Shown: positions 1 through 4,183 of the stretch, in pieces
Position numbering within the stretch: the first letter of the stretch is position 1
Layout of the letters: the number at the start of each line of letters is the position of its first letter
Assembly (NCBI GenBank): GCA_004297495.1
Contig: SCTL01000288.1
Coordinates: 1-5,432, forward strand
Direction of reading: 5' to 3'
DNA from: Verrucomicrobiota bacterium
GTDB lineage: Bacteria > Verrucomicrobiota > Verrucomicrobiia > Limisphaerales > JADLHS01
DNA length: 5,432 bases
The notes under the pieces: generated by a model
Told to the model about the DNA's origin: nothing
The model's database searches: none
The model's input: only the letters and a program-made list of their open reading frames with translations
Made by a program: the position numbers and the translations under genes

Positions 1-547
1 TGGCAGTTCCAACGCGGTGAATCTCACCGACGGCCTGGACGGACTGGCCATCGGCTGCACGACGATCGCGGCGATTGTGTTTTTGATCTTCACTTACATC
101 GCGGGAAATTTTCGCGCCGCCGCGTATCTGCAAGTGCCCTACGTCGAAGGCGCGGGCGAGCTGACGGTGTTTTGTGCGGCGCTGATCGGCGCGGGGCTGG
201 GGTTTCTCTGGTACAATTGTCATCCCGCGCGCGTCTTCATGGGCGACACCGGTTCGCTGGCGCTGGGCGGGGCGTTGGGAATCATCGCGGTGCTGATTCA
301 TCAGCCGTTCGTGCTCGTGATCGCGGGCGCGATCTTCGTGGTCGAGGCGGTTTCGGTGATCATCCAGCGCGGCTGGTTTCGTTACACGAGGAAAAGATTC
401 GGCGAGGGCCGCCGGTTTTTTCTGATGGCGCCCATTCATCATCACTTCGAGAAGAAGGGCTGGTATGAATCGCAGGTGGTGACGCGCTTTTACATTCTGT
501 CCGTGCTGTTTGCGGTGGTGGCGTTGGCAACCTTGAAACTGAGATGA
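1..547 (+). CDS. mraY: MraY, phospho-N-acetylmuramoyl-pentapeptide transferase (5' end outside window)
   Basis: MraY is an integral inner-membrane enzyme that transfers phospho-MurNAc-pentapeptide from UDP to undecaprenyl phosphate, making lipid I. The reading frame is already open at the left edge (first full codon at base 2), so the GTG at 17 is an internal valine and not the start. The 181 visible residues cover roughly the C-terminal half of a protein usually near 360 residues. Visible motifs, counted from the first full codon: NLTDGLDGLA at 7-16; FMGDTGSLALGG at 79-90, with the catalytic-type Asp at 82; and the MraY-specific APIHHHFE at 143-150. Hydrophobic helices alternate with these loops (about 17-36, 55-72, 88-100, 102-121 and 162-178). 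The C-terminus, ending LATLKLR, closely resembles E. coli MraY as I recall it. The Asp-Asp motif of the N-terminal half is outside the window. The stop is TGA at 545-547. The next real gene, murD, starts 202 bases later. Confidence 0.97.
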   Translation, partial: GSSNAVNLTDGLDGLAIGCTTIAAIVFLIFTYIAGNFRAAAYLQVPYVEGAGELTVFCAALIGAGLGFLWYNCHPARVFMGDTGSLALGGALGIIAVLIHQPFVLVIAGAIFVVEAVSVIIQRGWFRYTRKRFGEGRRFFLMAPIHHHFEKKGWYESQVVTRFYILSVLFAVVALATLKLR

Positions 548-559
548 ACATGGAATCTG

Positions 560-586
560 AAAATCAGAATGCAAAATCCGAAATGC
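560..586. repeat. Imperfect 13/14-base tandem repeat in the mraY-murD spacer
   Basis: Two adjacent units, AAAATCAGAATGC (560-572) and AAAATCCGAAATGC (573-586), differ by one substitution and one inserted base. They sit 13 bases after the mraY stop. A related pair on the opposite sense, TTTCGGG and TTTCGGA, lies at 653-666 in the same spacer. The function is unknown; this looks like short repetitive spacer DNA. Confidence 0.5.
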
Positions 587-596
587 CGACGCGACT

Positions 597-609
597 GCAC
601 GGCGCGTGC
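597..609 (+). other. Small GC-rich hairpin in the mraY-murD spacer
   Basis: GCACG (597-601) and CGTGC (605-609) form a perfect 5-bp stem closed by a 3-base loop (GCG). No T-run follows, so it is not an intrinsic terminator. Stems this short occur by chance in GC-rich DNA, so the weight is low. Confidence 0.25.
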
Positions 610-720
610 GGAACCGTGTGGCCACAGAGTTCGCCCATGACCTACGTCCGGGTTTCGGGTTTCGGAATGAGTGCAATGACGTTCGAGCTGGAAATGTTCC
701 CCGACGCTTCAAATGAATCC

Positions 721-748
721 ACGCATCACGCATAGCGCATTACGCAAC
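721..748. repeat. Four tandem 7-base units directly upstream of murD
   Basis: The units are ACGCATC (721-727), ACGCATA (728-734), GCGCATT (735-741) and ACGCAAC (742-748), with consensus ACGCATN. The array ends one base before the murD ATG at 750 and takes up the place where a Shine-Dalgarno sequence would be. No purine-rich ribosome-binding site is visible in these 28 bases. Confidence 0.75.
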
Positions 749-749
749 C

Positions 750-2186
750 ATGATTGATCTCGCCAACAAACAAGTGCTCGTGGTCGGCCTCGGCAATCGC
801 GGCCGGCCCATGTGCGAGTATTTGCACCGACACGGCGCGACCGTAACGGGCGTGGATCACACGGACCATCCGGTGCTGCGCGCGGCGGTCGCGGCGTTGC
901 GTGAGGCGGGAATCAAAATTGAACTGGGCGTGAGCGCGCTGCCAAACCGGTGGTTTGATTTTGCCGTAATTTCACCGGGCGTTCCGCCGGGTTCGGCGTT
1001 GATGAAGGCGTTGGAAAAAACGGACGTGCCGGTGATCGGGGAATTGGAACTCGGCTTCCAGCAAACGAAATGTCTCGCCCTGGCCATTGCCGGCACGAAC
1101 GGCAAAGGCACCACCGCCGAAATGGTCGAGCGGATTCTGACGCACGCGCACCGGAAGACGATTGTCGCGGGTCACGCGGGCCAGTCGGTGTGCGCGGTGG
1201 CGGATCAAACGCACGAACTGGATTACCTCATCCTCCAAGTCAACGCGCTGCAATTGGAACGCGTCGAAACGCTGCGGCCTTCCGTGGCGGTGGTGCTGAA
1301 CCTGGGCTGGGATTTTCAGGAACGCTTCGCCACGGCGGACGACTACGCGCGCGTGGTCGCCAAAGTTTTCCAGAACCAGCAGTCATTCGATTGGGCGATT
1401 GTGCAAAGCGAGGCGCTGGCGCGATTGCGTTCGCTCGGCGTCAAGCCGCGCGCGAAGATCGTGACCTTCAGCGCAACGGACGAGAGCGCCGATATTCATC
1501 TCGAACGCGGGTTGCTGTTGAGCCGGTTGGACGATTGGGCCGGGCCGTTGTTGAACATGGACCAATGCCGCGTGCGCGGTCCGCACAACGCGGAAAATCT
1601 GATGGCGGCGCTGGCGGTGGGGCGCGCGTTGCGGATTCCGCTGGATCAGATGATTGAGACGTTGAAAACGTACGACGCCGGCGCGCACCGGTGCGAACTC
1701 GTGGCCGAAGTGAACGACGTGCAGTTCATCAACGATTCCAAGGCCACCAATCTCGACGCGCTGGACAAGGCGTTGCGTGCCGCGCGACCCGGCCATGCTG
1801 GTCAGCCGAATGTCTGGCTCATCGCCGGCGGCGTGGATCGCGGGGAAAGTTTTCACGACGTCGGCCCGCAGATTGCGCAGCGAGTCAAGGGCGCTTTCCT
1901 CATCGGCGAGTGCTCCGACAAAGTGCGCGCGGCGTGGGGACTTTTTACTCCTTGCACGGCGGTCGGTTCGCTGCTAGAAGCTGTGACCGTAGCGGCGAAT
2001 TCCGCGTCGGCCGGCGACGTGGTTTTGCTTTCACCCGCTTGTCCTAGCTTCGATCAATTTCGGAACTACCAACAACGCGGGGAAGAGTTTTGTGCTGCGG
2101 TGAAAACCATTAGTAGGGGTGTCAATGACGAACACCCCAATAAGCCCGGTAGAATTTCGGTCGGCCAGAAGTCGGAAACAGAATAA
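750..2186 (+). CDS. murD: MurD-family ligase (UDP-MurNAc-L-Ala--D-Glu ligase) with an altered central domain
   Basis: MurD is a cytoplasmic ATP-dependent ligase that adds D-glutamate to UDP-MurNAc-L-alanine. The 478-residue product has the three Mur-ligase domains: a Rossmann-like N-terminal domain (about 1-105, GLGNRG at 13-18, ISPGVPPG at 74-81), a central ATPase domain (about 110-310, GTNGKGTT at 115-122), and a C-terminal domain (about 311-454, HRCE at 313-316, INDSKATN at 327-334, LLSPACPSFDQF at 426-437). The C-terminal motifs match those that bind D-Glu and close over ATP. The central domain is odd: judged by eye against E. coli MurD, several near-invariant residues are replaced (see findings). 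The last ~24 residues run past the usual MurD end. ATG 750 is the best start because an in-frame TGA at 714-716 blocks anything longer and the Rossmann strand begins at residue 8. Position between mraY and ftsW supports MurD over MurC, MurE, MurF or FolC. Confidence 0.88.
   Translation: MIDLANKQVLVVGLGNRGRPMCEYLHRHGATVTGVDHTDHPVLRAAVAALREAGIKIELGVSALPNRWFDFAVISPGVPPGSALMKALEKTDVPVIGELELGFQQTKCLALAIAGTNGKGTTAEMVERILTHAHRKTIVAGHAGQSVCAVADQTHELDYLILQVNALQLERVETLRPSVAVVLNLGWDFQERFATADDYARVVAKVFQNQQSFDWAIVQSEALARLRSLGVKPRAKIVTFSATDESADIHLERGLLLSRLDDWAGPLLNMDQCRVRGPHNAENLMAALAVGRALRIPLDQMIETLKTYDAGAHRCELVAEVNDVQFINDSKATNLDALDKALRAARPGHAGQPNVWLIAGGVDRGESFHDVGPQIAQRVKGAFLIGECSDKVRAAWGLFTPCTAVGSLLEAVTVAANSASAGDVVLLSPACPSFDQFRNYQQRGEEFCAAVKTISRGVNDEHPNKPGRISVGQKSETE
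2116..2138 (+). other. Perfect 7-bp hairpin inside the murD 3' tail
   Basis: GGGGTGT (2116-2122) pairs exactly with ACACCCC (2132-2138) across a 9-base loop. It falls in the part of murD that encodes the non-conserved C-terminal tail, just after the last family-conserved segment. No T-run follows. It may be spacer DNA that has been taken into the reading frame. Confidence 0.5.
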
Positions 2187-2192
2187 AGAATC

Positions 2193-2227
2193 TGCGGCGG
2201 GTTTTTGTGAGGGAAAACCCCGCCGCA
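2193..2227 (+). other. Strong stem-loop just after the murD stop
   Basis: The left arm 2193-2206 and right arm 2214-2227 pair over 13 of 14 positions: a 9-bp GC-rich stem, one T/C mismatch at 2202/2218, then four T-A pairs, with a 7-base loop (GTGAGGG). It starts six bases after the murD stop. On the + strand it is followed by A residues, not T, so it does not fit a standard intrinsic terminator for the operon. Protection of the mRNA 3' end, or partial termination before the LysM gene, are inferences only. Confidence 0.6.
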
Positions 2228-2252
2228 AAAAATTAACAATCAACCTCAATGA

Positions 2253-2279
2253 AAGGACGCGAAGAGCGCCAAGAAAAAT
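2253..2279. repeat. Imperfect 9-base repeat leading into the LysM gene start
   Basis: The units AAGGACGCG (2253-2261), AAGAGCGCC (2262-2270) and AAGAAAAAT (2271-2279) share AAG at their start; the first two are most alike. The stretch is purine-rich. AAGGA (2253-2257) and GAAGAG (2261-2266) are both Shine-Dalgarno-like; GAAGAG is the better spaced, 11 bases before ATG 2278. The third unit is weak, so this may be just a purine-rich leader. Confidence 0.35.
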
Positions 2280-2982
2280 GAATAACGAAAGTCCGCTGGT
2301 ACCACAGGGCTCCATGGTGGAGCAGAAAACTCAGAGCCGCTCACGAGTGAAGATCGTCGTGTTTTGTGTGCTCGCCGTTCACGTCGTCGGTTTGATGGCG
2401 CTGCTCCTCCAAGGTTGCAAGCGCGAACAGGCGCAACCACCCGTGGACAACACGATGCCGCCAGTCGCCGACACCAACCTCCCGGCGATGGACACCAACG
2501 CGCCGCCGCCGATGGACACGAATGTTCTCGCCACGCCGCCGCCCGTCTCCGTGCCGCCGCCGGCTGCAGTCACTGAACACGTCATCATCAAGGGCGACAC
2601 GCTCTCCGGTCTCGCCACCAAATATCACGTCACGCTCAAAGCTCTCGAAGCGGCGAATCCGAACGTGAACCCGACCAAACTCCAGCTCGGCCAGAAGATT
2701 GTCATTCCGGCGCCCGTCACTGCACCGGTGGTCACACCGACCCCCGGGACGGAAGCGGCTTCGGGTGAATACAAAGTTCAATCCGGCGACAACGGGACCA
2801 AGATCGCCGCGAAGTACGGCATCACCGTGAAAGCACTCGCCGACGCGAACAACATGACGATCACCCAGTTGGGCCATCTCACGGTCGGCCAGAAACTCAA
2901 GATACCGGCCAAAGCATCCGCGCCGGTCGAACCCGCGCCGTCGCCCGCTCCGGCGACGGGCACCAGACCGCCCGGCGTCTAA
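2278..2982 (+). CDS. Membrane-anchored or lipoprotein with two LysM domains
   Basis: LysM domains bind N-acetylglucosamine-containing glycan, so this 234-residue protein probably attaches to peptidoglycan outside the cytoplasm. After a basic N-terminus, residues 24-44 form one hydrophobic helix ending in LLLQGC. Cys47 could be a lipidation site, although Gln at -2 is not typical of a lipobox; otherwise the helix is an uncleaved anchor. A Pro-rich linker (about 52-98) repeats Asp-Thr-Asn three times (65-67, 72-74, 80-82). LysM 1 spans about 100-144 (KGDTLSGLA, then LGQKIVIP) and LysM 2 about 164-210 (QSGDNGTKIAAKYG, then VGQKLKIP). A Pro/Ala-rich tail ends the protein, and no catalytic domain is present. 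ATG 2278 is preferred over an in-frame GTG at 2119, which would add 53 unlikely residues overlapping murD, and over ATG 2314, which lacks a purine-rich site. Its place in the cluster implies a role in wall growth or division; the exact role is unknown. Confidence 0.85.
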   Translation: MNNESPLVPQGSMVEQKTQSRSRVKIVVFCVLAVHVVGLMALLLQGCKREQAQPPVDNTMPPVADTNLPAMDTNAPPPMDTNVLATPPPVSVPPPAAVTEHVIIKGDTLSGLATKYHVTLKALEAANPNVNPTKLQLGQKIVIPAPVTAPVVTPTPGTEAASGEYKVQSGDNGTKIAAKYGITVKALADANNMTITQLGHLTVGQKLKIPAKASAPVEPAPSPAPATGTRPPGV

Positions 2983-2990
2983 AAAATTGC

Positions 2991-3020
2991 GAGCGCCGTC
3001 CTGAGTCCGGGACGGCGCTC
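2991..3020 (+). other. Perfect 11-bp hairpin between the LysM gene and ftsW
   Basis: GAGCGCCGTCC (2991-3001) pairs exactly with GGACGGCGCTC (3010-3020) across an 8-base loop. It begins eight bases after the LysM gene stop and ends directly against the likely ftsW ribosome-binding site. An A-run precedes it (2981-2986), so only the minus-strand reading would have a terminator-like T-run, and no minus-strand gene is supported there. On the + strand no T-run follows. Confidence 0.7.
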
Positions 3021-3037
3021 AAAGGTTTCATCACTTG
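3021..3037 (+). promoter_or_regulatory. Ribosome-binding site and TTG start of ftsW
   Basis: AAAGG (3021-3025) lies nine bases upstream of TTG 3035-3037. An in-frame TGA at 3002-3004 rules out an earlier start, and no ATG or GTG lies between it and this TTG. The product then starts MKIAVTTLAF and enters the first membrane helix at once, as expected for FtsW. The next in-frame ATG (residue 20) would cut that helix. Confidence 0.65.
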
Positions 3038-4183
3038 AAGATTGCCGTCACCACTCTTGCTTTTTGCGTGGCCGCCCTGCTGGCGCTGGGGATGGTCATG
3101 CTCTACAGCTCGAGCATGGCGATGGTGAATTCCAAAACGCACGTCGCCGTCGGCGCGCACCTGCTCATCATGCAGATCATCTGGTGCGGCCTCGGCCTGG
3201 TCGCGTGTGTGGGCGCCGCTTCAGTGGATTACCGGATTCTCAACAAGTTCGCGCCGGTGATTTACGTCGTCGCCGTCATCCTGCTCGCGCTCGTGCTGGA
3301 AAAACATTTCGGCGTCATTCGCGGCGGCGCGCGGCGCTGGTTCAGTTTTCGCGGCATCAATCTGCAACCCTCGGAATTCGCCAAGCTCGCGCTCATCACG
3401 GCGCTGGCGTGGTACATCGAGCGTTACCAGCGTTACATGGAAACCTGGACGCGCGGCATCATGCTGCCGGGACTCATCGCGGGCGTGATGCTCGGATTGA
3501 TTTTTGTCGAACCCGATCGCGGCACGACGATTCTGCTCGCCGCCGTCACCGGCACGATGCTCGTCGTGTCCGGAGTCCGCTGGCGTTACATCCTGCCGCC
3601 GATGGGCCTCGCGTTACTGGGCCTCGTGGTTTCCATCATTCACGACCCGATGCGCATGCGGCGCATCGTGAGCTGGCTCGATCTGGAAGAGCACAAAAGC
3701 GGCACCGGCTATCAAGCCTATCAAGCCATGCTGGCGCTCGGCGCGGGCGGCTGGACCGGTCTCGGTCTCGGCAACGGACGACAGAAACTCGGCTTCGTTC
3801 CCGAGCATCACACCGATTTCATTTTGTCCATTATCGGCGAGGAACTCGGTTTGGTCGCCACGCTGCTTGTTGTCGTCGCGTTTGTGACGATTGTGATTTG
3901 CGGCGTGGTGATTGCCTCGCGCGCGCGGGACAAATTCGGATTTCTCCTCGGCATCGGCATTACGTTCCTGATCGGCTTCCAGGCGTTCATCAACATTGGC
4001 GTCGTCACGAGCGCGTTGCCGAACAAAGGACTGCCGCTGCCGTTCATCAGCTATGGCGGTTCGAGTTTGCTCGCCATGCTCACTTGCGTGGGCGTGCTGT
4101 TCAGCATCGCACGACAGGCGCGGCCTTTCACCGTGCGGCCAGAGAATCCTTTTCAACCCGAAGCTGCGGCGCAAACCACATGA
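3035..4183 (+). CDS. ftsW: FtsW, SEDS-family lipid II polymerase of the division septum
   Basis: FtsW is a polytopic inner-membrane glycosyltransferase that polymerises lipid II into septal glycan, working with a class B penicillin-binding protein. The 382-residue product has about ten hydrophobic helices, which is normal for the family. Motifs in order: GARRWF at 98-103; INLQPSEFAKL at 108-118; EPDRGTTIL at 159-167 (Arg where Phe or Leu is more usual); a long outer loop from about 205 to 268 with YQAYQAMLALGAGGW at 226-240 and PEHHTDFI at 256-263; and ALPNKGLPLPFISYGGSS at 327-344. Asp261 matches the SEDS catalytic aspartate. RodA is the main alternative, but the position between murD and murG and the C-terminal motif favour FtsW. 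The TTG start is discussed with its ribosome-binding site. The stop TGA (4181-4183) overlaps the murG ATG. Confidence 0.96.
   Translation: MKIAVTTLAFCVAALLALGMVMLYSSSMAMVNSKTHVAVGAHLLIMQIIWCGLGLVACVGAASVDYRILNKFAPVIYVVAVILLALVLEKHFGVIRGGARRWFSFRGINLQPSEFAKLALITALAWYIERYQRYMETWTRGIMLPGLIAGVMLGLIFVEPDRGTTILLAAVTGTMLVVSGVRWRYILPPMGLALLGLVVSIIHDPMRMRRIVSWLDLEEHKSGTGYQAYQAMLALGAGGWTGLGLGNGRQKLGFVPEHHTDFILSIIGEELGLVATLLVVVAFVTIVICGVVIASRARDKFGFLLGIGITFLIGFQAFINIGVVTSALPNKGLPLPFISYGGSSLLAMLTCVGVLFSIARQARPFTVRPENPFQPEAAAQTT
4180..4183 (+). promoter_or_regulatory. ATGA stop/start overlap of ftsW and murG
   Basis: The murG ATG (4180-4182) shares bases with the ftsW stop TGA (4181-4183). No convincing Shine-Dalgarno sequence precedes the ATG within the end of ftsW. 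This arrangement commonly reflects translational coupling, in which ribosomes finishing ftsW restart on murG. Here that is inferred from layout alone. Confidence 0.6.

Noticed and set aside
544..735. A 63-residue open frame starting ATGA on the mraY stop and covering most of the mraY-murD spacer.
   Set aside because: It resembles no family I know, starts in AAAATC repeats and ends in the 7-base array, which supplies its last residues and stop. It looks like spacer DNA that happens to be open; only the ATGA overlap argues for a gene.
750..2186. Folylpolyglutamate synthase (FolC) as an alternative identity for the murD gene, because of its GTNGKG motif.
   Set aside because: The N-terminal Rossmann-like domain, the NDSKATN and SPACPSFDQF motifs, and the position between mraY and ftsW are all MurD features.
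2119..2277. An earlier GTG start for the LysM gene, adding 53 residues.
   Set aside because: The extra part would overlap murD, lie on two hairpins, and place about 76 residues before the membrane helix. ATG 2278 has a better leader and a normal signal-anchor length.
2296..2316. LVPQGSM in the LysM protein resembles the thrombin tag LVPRGS, with KpnI-like and NcoI-like sites nearby, hinting at vector sequence.
   Set aside because: The match is partial, the flanking DNA continues in the same frame and composition, and short restriction sites are common. Coincidence is the simplest reading.
2981..3020. An intrinsic terminator at the LysM-ftsW hairpin.
   Set aside because: The T-run needed would only exist on the minus strand (opposite the A-run at 2981-2986), where there is no gene. 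On the + strand the hairpin is followed by AAAGG.
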